NCBI RefSeq assembly: GCF_024611995.1
Contig: NZ_CP102509.1
Coordinates: 5,952,001-6,016,000, forward strand
DNA length: 64,000 nucleotides
Direction: 5' to 3'
DNA from: Streptomyces sp. NBC_00162
GTDB taxonomy: Bacteria; Actinomycetota; Actinomycetes; Streptomycetales; Streptomycetaceae
In this document: in pieces, positions 52,833 to 60,556 of the stretch
Layout of the letters: each line of letters opens with the position of its first letter
Numbering within the stretch: the stretch's first letter is position 1
The notes under the pieces: model-generated
What the model was told of the DNA's origin: nothing
Databases searched by the model: none
What the model saw: only the letters and a program-made list of their open reading frames with translations
Translations under genes and position numbers: made by a program

Positions 52833-53672
52833 ATGACCACCCGCACTCGGGGCGCCCGCGCCCCGCTCGCCTCCGTCGGCCTGCACCTGACCCTGCTCGG
52901 CGCGTCCGTCATCGCCGTCTTCCCGGTGCTGTGGATCCTGCTGACCTCGCTCAAGCCCGCCGAGCACGCGATCACCACCGACTTCGTCAAGGACCCGACC
53001 CTCGGCAACTACGAGTACCTGCTGGAGTCGAGCCACTTCCTCAGCTGGTTCGCCAACTCCGTCCTGGTCGCCGGCGTGACCACCGTCCTCGGTGTGTTCA
53101 TCGCCGCCACCACCGGATACGCGGTCAGCCGCTTCAAGTTCCCCGGCATGAAGCCGCTGATGTGGACCCTGCTCATCACGCAGATGTTCCCGATGGCCAT
53201 CCTGATCGTCCCGCTCTACAACCTGATGGGCGACCTCGGCCTGCTCAACCAGCCGCTCGGTCTGATCATCACCTACCTCACCATCGCCGTGCCGTTCTGC
53301 GCCTGGATGATGAAGGGCTTCTTCGACACCATCCCGGTGGAGATCGACGAATCCGGCCGAGTCGACGGGCTCAACCCCTTCGGCACCTTCTGGCGGCTGA
53401 TCCTGCCGCTCGCCAAGCCCGGCCTCGCCGTCACCGGCTTCTACGCCTTCATCACCGCCTGGGGCGAAGTCGCCTACGCCTCCGCCTTCATGGTCGGCGA
53501 GGAGAACCTCACCCTGGCCGGCGGGCTCCAGACCTTCGTCACCCAGTACACCTCCAACTGGGGTGCGATGAGCGCCGCCTCGGTCCTCATCGCCATCCCC
53601 GCGGCGATCTTCTTCGTTTTCGCCCAGCGTCACCTCGTCGCCGGAATGACGGCAGGCGCCACCAAGGGCTGA
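52833..53672 (+). CDS. malG: maltose ABC permease MalG
   Basis: This 279-aa permease has about six helices and the EAA-type loop DESGRVDGLNPFGTFWRLILPLAKPGLA. The ATG at 52833 has GGGAGAGG about ten bases upstream; a GTG at 52827 overlapping the malF stop (GTGA) is an equal alternative. It partners MalF in maltodextrin import. The gap to aglA2 is short, so the enzyme is likely cotranscribed. Confidence 0.92.
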   Translation: MTTRTRGARAPLASVGLHLTLLGASVIAVFPVLWILLTSLKPAEHAITTDFVKDPTLGNYEYLLESSHFLSWFANSVLVAGVTTVLGVFIAATTGYAVSRFKFPGMKPLMWTLLITQMFPMAILIVPLYNLMGDLGLLNQPLGLIITYLTIAVPFCAWMMKGFFDTIPVEIDESGRVDGLNPFGTFWRLILPLAKPGLAVTGFYAFITAWGEVAYASAFMVGEENLTLAGGLQTFVTQYTSNWGAMSAASVLIAIPAAIFFVFAQRHLVAGMTAGATKG

Positions 53673-53723
53673 CCACCCGTGCCTGCCCCCTCTCACCCCC
53701 GGCCCGATCTCTCCAAGGACGAC

Positions 53724-55313
53724 ATGACCCAGCACCTCGCCGACGCACTTCCCACCTCCACCGGCACCCAGCCCGGCTGGTGGAGAGAAGCGGTGATCTA
53801 CCAGGTCTATCCGCGCAGCTTCGCCGACTCCAACGGGGACGGCATGGGGGACCTCGAAGGCATCCGCAGCCGCCTGCCCTACCTCAAGGAACTGGGGGTC
53901 GACGCCGTCTGGCTGAGCCCCTTCTACGCCTCCCCGCAGGCCGACGCGGGCTACGACGTCGCCGACTACCGGGCCATCGACCCGATGTTCGGCACCCTGC
54001 ACGACGCCGACGCCGTGATCCGCGAGGCCCACGCCCTGGACCTGCGCATCATCGTGGACCTGGTCCCCAACCACTGCTCCGACCAGCACGAATGGTTCAA
54101 GCAGGCGCTGCGCGAAGGCCCCGGCACCCCGCTGCGCGAGCGCTTCCACTTCCGCCCGGGGCAGGGCGCGGACGGCGCGGAGCCGCCGAACGACTGGGAG
54201 TCCATCTTCGGCGGGCCCGCCTGGACCCGGGTCGCCGACGGGGAGTGGTACCTGCACCTCTTCGCCCCCGAGCAGCCCGACTTCAACTGGGAACACCCCG
54301 CCGTCCAGGACGAGTTCCGCTCCATCCTGCGGTTCTGGCTCGACCTCGGCGCCGACGGCTTCCGCATCGACGTCGCCCACGGACTGGTCAAGGCCCCCGG
54401 CCTGCCCGACCTCGGCCGCGACGAGCAGCTCAAGCTGCTCGGCAACCAGGTGCTGCCCTTCTTCGACCAGGACGGGGTCCACGAGATCTACCGCTCCTGG
54501 CGCCGGGTCCTCGACGAGTACGCGGGCGACCGCATCGGCGTCGCCGAGGCGTGGACGCCGAGCGCGGACCGCACCGCGCTCTACCTGCGCCCCGACGAGC
54601 TGCACCAGGCCTTCAACTTCCACTACCTGAGCACCGGCTGGGACGCGGACGCGCTGCGCGGCGCCATCGACGACTCGCTCGACTCGATGCGCCCGGTGGG
54701 CGCCCCGACGACGTGGGTGCTGTCCAACCACGACGTCGTACGGCACCGGACCCGGTTCGGCAGCCTGGAGCGGGCACGCGCCGCCGCGCTGCTGATGCTG
54801 GCCCTGCCCGGGTCGGCGTACGTCTACCAGGGCGAGGAGCTGGGGCTTCCGGAGGTGACGGACCTCCCGGACGAGGTGCGCCAGGACCCCTCCTTCTTCA
54901 AGGCGAACGGCCAGGACGGGCTGCGCGACGGCTGCCGGGTGCCGATCCCGTGGTCCGGCGACCAGGCCCCGTACGGCTTCGGCAGCGGGGGCAGCTGGCT
55001 CCCGCAGCCGGCCGAGTGGGCGGGCCTGAGCGTGGCGGCGCAGACCGGTGACCCGGCGTCCACGCTGGAGCTGTACCGCTCGGCGCTGCGGATCCGCCGC
55101 GAGCACGCGGACCTGGGCGCGGGCGACGCCGTGGAGTGGCTGACCGCCCCGGAGGGGGTGCTGGCGTTCCGGCGCGGGGGCTTCGTCTGCACGGTCAACA
55201 CGACGTCCGCGGCCGTACGCCTCCCCGCATCCGGCACGGTGCTCCTCGCGAGCGGCCCGCTCGCCGAGCCGGACGTCCTTCCCGCCGACACCGCGGTGTG
55301 GTGGAAGGGGTGA
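53724..55313 (+). CDS. aglA: alpha-glucosidase AglA2 (GH13)
   Basis: This 529-aa GH13 cytoplasmic alpha-glucosidase carries all four regions: DLVPNHCSD, DGFRIDVAHG, GVAEAWTP, LSNHDVVRH. The ATG with AAGGA upstream is chosen over a GTG 15 codons earlier. It has no signal peptide, so it acts on imported maltose. It is the fourth gene of malEFG-aglA-malR and its stop overlaps the malR2 start by four bases. It matches aglA1 throughout and very tightly over 54715-54856. The position downstream of malG matches the classical S. coelicolor aglA. Confidence 0.92.
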   Translation: MTQHLADALPTSTGTQPGWWREAVIYQVYPRSFADSNGDGMGDLEGIRSRLPYLKELGVDAVWLSPFYASPQADAGYDVADYRAIDPMFGTLHDADAVIREAHALDLRIIVDLVPNHCSDQHEWFKQALREGPGTPLRERFHFRPGQGADGAEPPNDWESIFGGPAWTRVADGEWYLHLFAPEQPDFNWEHPAVQDEFRSILRFWLDLGADGFRIDVAHGLVKAPGLPDLGRDEQLKLLGNQVLPFFDQDGVHEIYRSWRRVLDEYAGDRIGVAEAWTPSADRTALYLRPDELHQAFNFHYLSTGWDADALRGAIDDSLDSMRPVGAPTTWVLSNHDVVRHRTRFGSLERARAAALLMLALPGSAYVYQGEELGLPEVTDLPDEVRQDPSFFKANGQDGLRDGCRVPIPWSGDQAPYGFGSGGSWLPQPAEWAGLSVAAQTGDPASTLELYRSALRIRREHADLGAGDAVEWLTAPEGVLAFRRGGFVCTVNTTSAAVRLPASGTVLLASGPLAEPDVLPADTAVWWKG

Positions 55314-56311
55314 CTTCCCCGCTGCGGCTGACGGACATCGCCGCGCAGGCCCAGGTCAGCGAGGCGACCGTCAGCCGTGTGCTCAACGGCAAATCGGGCG
55401 TGGCGGCCGGCACCCGGCACAAGGTGCTGGCCGCGCTCGACCTGCTGGGCTACGAGCGGCCGGTGCGGCTCAAGCGCCGCAGCAACGGCCTGGTGGGTCT
55501 GCTGATCCCGGAGCTGACGAACCCCATCTTCCCGGCCTTCGCACAGGTCATCGAGCAGGCGCTGGCCGGGCACGGGTACACGCCCGTGCTGTGCACGCAG
55601 ACCCCCGGCGGGGCCACCGAGGACGAGCTGGTGGAGCAGCTGGAGGAACGCGGGGTCACGGGGATCGTGTTCCTGTCGGGCCTGCACGCGGACTCGGCGG
55701 CGGACCCGTCGCGCTATCAGCGACTCGCTGCGCGCGGCACCCCCTTCGTCCTGATCAACGGCTTCAACGAGCAGGTGAACGCGCCCTTCATCTCCCCGGA
55801 CGACAGGGCGGCGGCGGACATGGCGGTGCGGCACCTGGAGGACCTGGGGCACCGCAGGATCGGCCTGGCGATCGGGCCGACGCGGTACGTGCCGTCGGCC
55901 CGCAAGGAGCAGGGGTTCCTTGCGGCCGTGCCGTCCGCGGAGTCGGAGGGCCTCATCCAGCGGACGCTGTTCACGGTGGAGGGCGGCCACGCGGCGGGCG
56001 GCGCACTGCTGGACCGGGGCTGCACGGGTGTGGTGTGCGGGAGCGATCCGATGGCGCTGGGAGTCATACGGGCGGCGCGCGAACGCGGGCTCCGGGTCCC
56101 GGAGGACGTCTCGGTCGTCGGCTTCGACGACTCGCCGCTGATCGCGTTCACGGACCCGCCGCTGACCACGGTCCGCCAGCCGGTCCGCGCCATGGCGACG
56201 GCGGCGGTGGGCGCGCTGCTGGAGGCGGTGGCCGGCACCCCGGTCCAGCGCACCGAGTACGTGTTCCAGCCGGAACTGGTGGTCCGCGGCTCGACGGCCC
56301 AGGCGCCGTAG
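55310..56311 (+). CDS. LacI-family maltose repressor MalR2
   Basis: This 333-aa LacI-type repressor starts at a GTG overlapping the aglA2 stop (GTGA), with GGAAGGG upstream. The DNA-binding helix is LTDIAAQAQVSEATVSRVLNGKSGVA and the sensor repeats the DVSVVGFDDSPLIAFTDPPLTT block of MalR1. The recognition part SEATVSRVLNGK is identical to MalR1, so both likely recognise the same operator. It lies at the end of the mal operon, so it would be co-induced, giving feedback. It is followed by a strong terminator. Confidence 0.9.
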   Translation: MTSPLRLTDIAAQAQVSEATVSRVLNGKSGVAAGTRHKVLAALDLLGYERPVRLKRRSNGLVGLLIPELTNPIFPAFAQVIEQALAGHGYTPVLCTQTPGGATEDELVEQLEERGVTGIVFLSGLHADSAADPSRYQRLAARGTPFVLINGFNEQVNAPFISPDDRAAADMAVRHLEDLGHRRIGLAIGPTRYVPSARKEQGFLAAVPSAESEGLIQRTLFTVEGGHAAGGALLDRGCTGVVCGSDPMALGVIRAARERGLRVPEDVSVVGFDDSPLIAFTDPPLTTVRQPVRAMATAAVGALLEAVAGTPVQRTEYVFQPELVVRGSTAQAP

Positions 56312-56338
56312 GCGGGGTACGGCTTTAGGTGCGTGCGG

Positions 56339-56397
56339 GGCCCTTACCCCCTCGCTCCCCGCTCCGGGGCTGGGCGGGGAGCGAGGGGGTAAGGGCC
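56339..56397. terminator. strong terminator after malR2
   Basis: Two perfect 24-base arms (56339-56362 and 56374-56397, beginning GGCCCTTACCCCCTCGCTCC) with an 11-base loop lie 27 bases after malR2. It closes the mal operon and marks the edge of the atypical region. Confidence 0.9.
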
Positions 56398-57148
56398 ATG
56401 CGATGTGGTCCCCCTCCACGGGTTCCGGTCACGGTCAACAGTCCTCAGCGGAGCCGGACCGGCCGGGAGTCTCGGGTTTTCCAAGGGTTCGACACCATGG
56501 ACATTCGTGGAGGTCGCTCGCGGCGCTCGCCGGAGGCGGCAAGGGCAGAGGGAAACCCGCCCTGTATTCGTCCTGGAGCGCATGGATCGTCGCCGTTCTC
56601 GTCCGGGGTGGGGTGGCTGCGCACGCCGTGCCCGCTTCGGCCACGCGGTGTCCCACCTTCGCCAGCGCCGCCCACGCGGTACGCGCCACCCGCGTTGCGG
56701 CCAGCCGGAGACGACGACGAGCCATCGGCCATGGGCCACGATCGGCTGGGTCACCAGAGGCGGCCATGCTCACGCAACCCTTCTCCCGGACTGCGTGGGG
56801 ATGAGCCGGACCCCGGGCCCGTGTATTCCTTTCGTCAGCCGTGCCACGAAACGAGTTCCTCCTTCTCGGTCGCACGCAACCTTGGGGGGATGCGAATGAT
56901 GAACTTATCGCACCTACAGCAATAGGCGTATAATACTTCTTTCGATTTAAGAAAATTCTCACCCTTTTATTGCTGCGCCGGGCATGGGAATGCGTCGAAC
57001 AGTTCTCCGCCGGTTTAGTGGCGACCTGATGTGGCGGACGTGACCGGCAATGTGCGAATTGCCGGGGTTTTTTGCATGGTCGACAACGTGCGAATTGCCG
57101 GGGTTTTTAGAGGTTCAGTGATATCGCCCCCTTTCCGTCTTGCCCGTG
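56398..57148. other. gene-poor atypical stretch with AT-rich promoter-like patch
   Basis: No gene can be supported over about 750 bases; open frames in several phases look random and lack ribosome sites. 56900-57000 is unusually AT-rich and has a perfect TATAAT at 56929-56934, with a poor -35 candidate (TTATCG) 18 bases upstream. It may be a remnant of foreign DNA. Confidence 0.5.
57044..57108 (+). repeat. hairpin with T-run and two 21-bp direct repeats
   Basis: CCGGCAAT-GTGCGA-ATTGCCGG forms an 8-bp perfect stem followed by GG and a T6 run, like a Rho-independent terminator. The 21-base segment GTGCGAATTGCCGGGGTTTTT occurs at 57052 and again at 57088, 36 bases apart; the second copy keeps only the right arm. 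Confidence 0.7.
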
Positions 57149-57508
57149 TCAGAACTGCAGCCACTCGGCAGGCGGAGTCGGCCACCTGCGTGACGATGCC
57201 CTGTCGTGAAGGTCTCGTGGGAAGGGTGGGCGATGCGGCTCATGGGCGACCGGGAGAGCCTCCGCACCCAGGCAGGCCGCGGCGCCGGCGGGCTTCTCCC
57301 CCGGCCGTACCGGCGCTGCGGATTCCTGACGAGACCGCCGGAAGCAGCTGTCTACATGTCGGGACATGACGTACTGGAAGCGTTCATGGCGCCTCAGTTC
57401 GAGCATGTCCACATGCCACAGACGGCCAGTGCCTGACGACGTCAACGCGACGACGGCCGTACCCGGTACGGCGGAGATCAGCACGATCCACGGGAGGATG
57501 TCTCCCAC
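57149..57508 (-). CDS. possible small membrane protein, 119 aa
   Basis: A GTG with GAAAGGA six bases upstream opens a 119-aa frame. It starts VGDILPWIVLISAVPGTAVVAL, a good TM helix, then RLWHVDMLELRRHERFQYVM, an amphipathic charged segment. The tail (from about residue 60) is low-complexity and may be out of a true frame. No family is recognised. Confidence 0.35.
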   Translation of the reverse strand: MGDILPWIVLISAVPGTAVVALTSSGTGRLWHVDMLELRRHERFQYVMSRHVDSCFRRSRQESAAPVRPGEKPAGAAACLGAEALPVAHEPHRPPFPRDLHDRASSRRWPTPPAEWLQF

Positions 57509-58092
57509 AGCTGGTCCTTTCCGAAGGCTGATGTTCAAGGGGCGCACACGATCGGAGCCCCAGCGATCCTTCGGCATAACGCAGAGGCATATGCGGAGTT
57601 GCGCTCCTCCATCCAATTGCAGCCATGCGCAGCAATCCGCCGGCCAGGCATCTCAGTGGACTTGCCGATGATCGGTCGAGTGCCGAGGGCAGCCGGACGA
57701 GGGGCCGCGCAGGCGACCTTACGGGTTCCGGCTCGACGATCGGCATGCTCGTGCAGGCCGGTGCGGCTGCAAGCGCGGGCCGGTAAGAGTGAAATGTGAA
57801 GGATGGAGAAATGTGCTGGACGGTGGCCCGCTGCATGTAAGCACGCGCTGCCGCCGGCCGCACCGACGTTCGGGCGGACGGGGGCCGTCGTGGACGAAGA
57901 CTCCGTCACAGCGGGGCCTGCGCCCGCCCGCCGCTCATCGTCGCCTGAGCTGCAGAATTATGCAGAAGGGTGTGGGTTCTGCACTCTTGTGACGTTTGCA
58001 GAACCGATAAAAGACACGGTCGGCTCTCGCTCATCCGCCAGCATCACCCGGACGGCGCATACCCTGACCAACATCGACAGCGTTTATGGAAT
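57509..58092. other. intergenic region with TGCAGAA motif cluster
   Basis: No gene is supported in this 584-base stretch. TGCAGAA occurs at 57951 and 57961, inverted (TTCTGCA) at 57977, and again at 57997. The last two form a perfect 9-bp inverted repeat GGTTCTGCA / TGCAGAACC. This lies about 90-140 bases upstream of the next operon. Confidence 0.65.
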
Positions 58093-58416
58093 ATGACAAC
58101 AGCAAAGCTTCCCGCTTTCTTCCGCAGGTCTGCGGAAGGCGACGGGCAGGGGGGTCGCTTTCACGCCGGGGCCACCCGGATCGGAAAGTGGATTTTCACG
58201 CCCCGCTCATCTGGCTTCAGCCGGACCGGGAACGCAACACTCGAACACGAGGACCTCGAAATCGATCTGAGCTACTCCTCTGCGATCTTTGAGGACTTCC
58301 TCCGCACGATGAGCATGATCCAGATCGAGTTCGACCGACAGTCCGGGAACGCGGCACCATCCACGACGTCTGCCGACGAGTGCGACGAGTACTCCGGGGG
58401 CACCTCCCGTGTATGA
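58093..58416 (+). CDS. hypothetical protein, 107 aa, upstream of DUF2637 gene
   Basis: This 107-aa soluble frame contains the mixed helical segment LEIDLSYSSAIFEDFLRTMSMIQIEF. It overlaps the start of the DUF2637 gene by eight bases, suggesting coupling. The codon use is less GC-biased than core genes and the ribosome site is weak. No function is recognised. Confidence 0.5.
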   Translation: MTTAKLPAFFRRSAEGDGQGGRFHAGATRIGKWIFTPRSSGFSRTGNATLEHEDLEIDLSYSSAIFEDFLRTMSMIQIEFDRQSGNAAPSTTSADECDEYSGGTSRV

Positions 58417-59299
58417 GCCGTACGGGCCCCCAGACGTCCACGGCGCCCACCCCCGGCCGGAGACCCCAGCATTCTGGCCCGTGCCAGACCACGTGCAGCA
58501 CCCTTTCCCCGGGCATCCGCTCGACGAGGCCCACGGGCCGTGGGATCCGGCGGAGGAGCTCGCGAGCCTCCTTCAAGAGGCCATCGCCCCCAGACAGCCG
58601 GAGCCCGTCACCCCCGTCGGCTTCGACGCCACCGGTGACACGGTCAGCGCCGTCGGCCTCGTCGCCGGGCTGAAGCAAACCCATGCCGGGAAGCCGCACG
58701 CACAAGTCTCCGGAGGGCACCGTCGGCACCCGTCGAAGACGCGGGTGATGACCCTGCTTCAAACGGGCAGTCTGTGCACCGCCGTGCTGGTCGCCGTCAT
58801 CGCCGCCGTGGTGAGCATCCTCAGCGGTCTGGCGATCTGCGACGCCCTGCGCCACAGCGCCGGACCTCAGGCAGCACGCGAAGTGGTCAGCTGGTGGCCC
58901 CTGTTGATCTACGGGCCATGGATGGTCGCCTCCCTGTCCATCCTCAGATCCGCGCTGCACCAGCGCCGCGCGCTCCATTCCTGGTCCATCGTCCTGTTGT
59001 TCTCCACGCTGGCGACGCTTCTTTGTGTAGCCCAGGCACCCAGAACAATCGCCGCCGGGGCGGCCTCTGCCCTTCCTGCCATCGCCGCGCTGGCTTGCTT
59101 CCAGCAGCTGGTCCGCCAGATCACCCTCACGCGACCGCCCCGCCAGGCCACTCCACGACACCGGAACCCGACGCCCTCCCCGCTCGGGCAGGCGGCCGCA
59201 GCCAAACGCAGCCCGACGGCCCCTCCCGGCTACTCCCTGGCGGACAAAGGGGCTGCCCGAGCGCCGTCCCACGGTCGCGGGTTCGGGTACGGCGCATGA
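58409..59299 (+). CDS. DUF2637 family membrane protein
   Basis: In this 296-aa protein residues 1-110 are Pro/His-rich and disordered. The C-terminal part has four hydrophobic helices with the DUF2637-type stretch WWPLLIYGPWMVASLSILRSALHQRRALHSW and FQQLVRQITLTRPPR. DUF2637 proteins are common in Streptomyces and often sit near plasmid or mobile-element genes. A GTG start follows GGGGG. The tail is Pro/Arg-rich. Function unknown. Confidence 0.72.
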   Translation: MYEPYGPPDVHGAHPRPETPAFWPVPDHVQHPFPGHPLDEAHGPWDPAEELASLLQEAIAPRQPEPVTPVGFDATGDTVSAVGLVAGLKQTHAGKPHAQVSGGHRRHPSKTRVMTLLQTGSLCTAVLVAVIAAVVSILSGLAICDALRHSAGPQAAREVVSWWPLLIYGPWMVASLSILRSALHQRRALHSWSIVLLFSTLATLLCVAQAPRTIAAGAASALPAIAALACFQQLVRQITLTRPPRQATPRHRNPTPSPLGQAAAAKRSPTAPPGYSLADKGAARAPSHGRGFGYGA

Positions 59300-59983
59300 C
59301 GGTAGTACGCGTGTGGCAGTGCCATCTGTACAGGTCGGAGCAACGTCCACGCGGGTGGGCAGTGGGTTGAAGGGAGGGACCGGGCGGCCGCGTCTCAGTC
59401 CCGCATGCCGCGTGCGAGATGGGTCCGCCGTCCGGGCAAGGGGCCTTCTGCAGCCGGCCGATGGGCGCGTCAGGCGGGCAAGGCAGCGGGAGTCCTGCGC
59501 TGGTGTCCCGGTGGGAACGGCACCGCCGGACCATGACGCAAGGAAGTCGTCGAGCGTTCCGCGAGCGGCGACCGCGAAGAGCGAAGGCGGTGACAGCCGC
59601 TAATTTCCTGGACAACCCGGTCCTTCCCACACGTCAGAGGGGTCCTCGCCTGCACCTTTTGAAACGAAGATCGAAAGCGATAGTCACGGGGTGTGCGCAG
59701 ACTCAACCCGACGGTCTACCTGCCCCATCGCGACCAGAACCGGGCCCACTCACTGTGCTGCGGCTCAGACCGCACCCCGCGCCCGCCCGGCAGCGAGGCC
59801 GCTGCCGTCGGCATGTCCGGCGTGCGCGCTGCCGAAGTGATCACTGCCTCGTCCCCCTGGGGCGCCCGTGTGCCCAGAGCCCGCACATCAGGCAACGGCC
59901 ACGGCCTGCTGAACCGAACCGACCGAAATCCACGACGTGTTCCGGCACCTCACCTCCCACGCCTACCACGAGAGGGCAGCATC
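59300..59983. other. 684-bp region without supported gene
   Basis: Open frames on both strands lack ribosome sites and family motifs. No repeat structure stands out. It is probably decayed or regulatory sequence within the atypical region. Confidence 0.4.
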
Positions 59984-60241
59984 ATGGTGTACGAATTGAC
60001 CCGCACCGAACGAATCCAGTACAAGCGGCGCCAGGACGCCGCCTACCAGGCCGGCGAAGACGCTGTCACCAACCTCCAGGCGGCGCTTGCGCTCGCCGAC
60101 CTGACCCTTCCTTCGCTGTGCAATGACGGACCGGTGGCCGGCCGCGGCTTCGTCCGGCTCGGAGGATGCAACGCGGCTTTCGCCAACCGGCTCGCCGAAG
60201 TCATCGCCGCAGGCGCCGACGCCCTGCAGTGCCAACGGTGA
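59984..60241 (+). CDS. small hypothetical protein, 85 aa
   Basis: The ATG follows GAGAGGG. The frame encodes MVYELTRTERIQYKRRQDAAYQ, a charged helix, then DLTLPSLCNDGPVAGRGFVRLGGCNAAFANRLAEVI, two Cys near the middle. It is cytoplasmic by prediction. No family is recognised. It is the last gene of the atypical region before the amylase. Confidence 0.6.
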   Translation: MVYELTRTERIQYKRRQDAAYQAGEDAVTNLQAALALADLTLPSLCNDGPVAGRGFVRLGGCNAAFANRLAEVIAAGADALQCQR

Positions 60242-60556
60242 AGGGCCGGTGAACCGGCTTCCGGACGGCGGAGCCGCTCGGAACCCGTTGGTGCATCGAT
60301 CGGGGGGTCTGGCGGTTCGAACTTCCTGACCCCGCCCGACGGGATCTGAATCTCCGGCCGCCGGGCGGGTGCCCTGTGGGCCCTGCCGCCTGAGCACGTG
60401 CCCCTGTGCGAACGGGCCGGAGGCGCCGCCGGAGTGTGGCGCACCGCCCGGCGCCGGAAACAATTCTGCAATCTCTTGCGCAAAGTCTTGCAACACTCCG
60501 GGCTACACCTCTACGGTCGCGGACAATCCCCACCTCTCCCGCCAGGAGGCCCCCGC
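60242..60556. other. 315-bp leader region of the amylase gene
   Basis: No gene was found here. The right end holds the amylase control region (see the operator at 60466-60492). A GC-rich inverted stretch (CCGGCCGCCGGGCGGG) lies near 60355. Confidence 0.5.
60466..60492 (+). promoter_or_regulatory. MalR/Reg1-type operator cluster upstream of amylase
   Basis: CTGCAATCTCTTGCGCAAAG and TCTTGCAAC lie about 65-90 bases upstream of the amylase start. TTGCGCAA is a perfect palindrome and TCTTGC occurs twice as a direct repeat. Similar CTTGCA words lie in the malE region, as expected for a Streptomyces amylase under maltose repression. Confidence 0.6.

Noticed and set aside
56405..56899. Small proteins in the atypical region on either strand
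   Set aside because: Frames are low-complexity, overlap each other and lack ribosome sites.
57044..57108. CRISPR-like repeats
   Set aside because: Only two copies with a short, uneven spacer and no cas genes.
60300..60345. tRNA T-arm-like GGTTCGAAC
   Set aside because: No cloverleaf can be built around it; the flanks do not pair.
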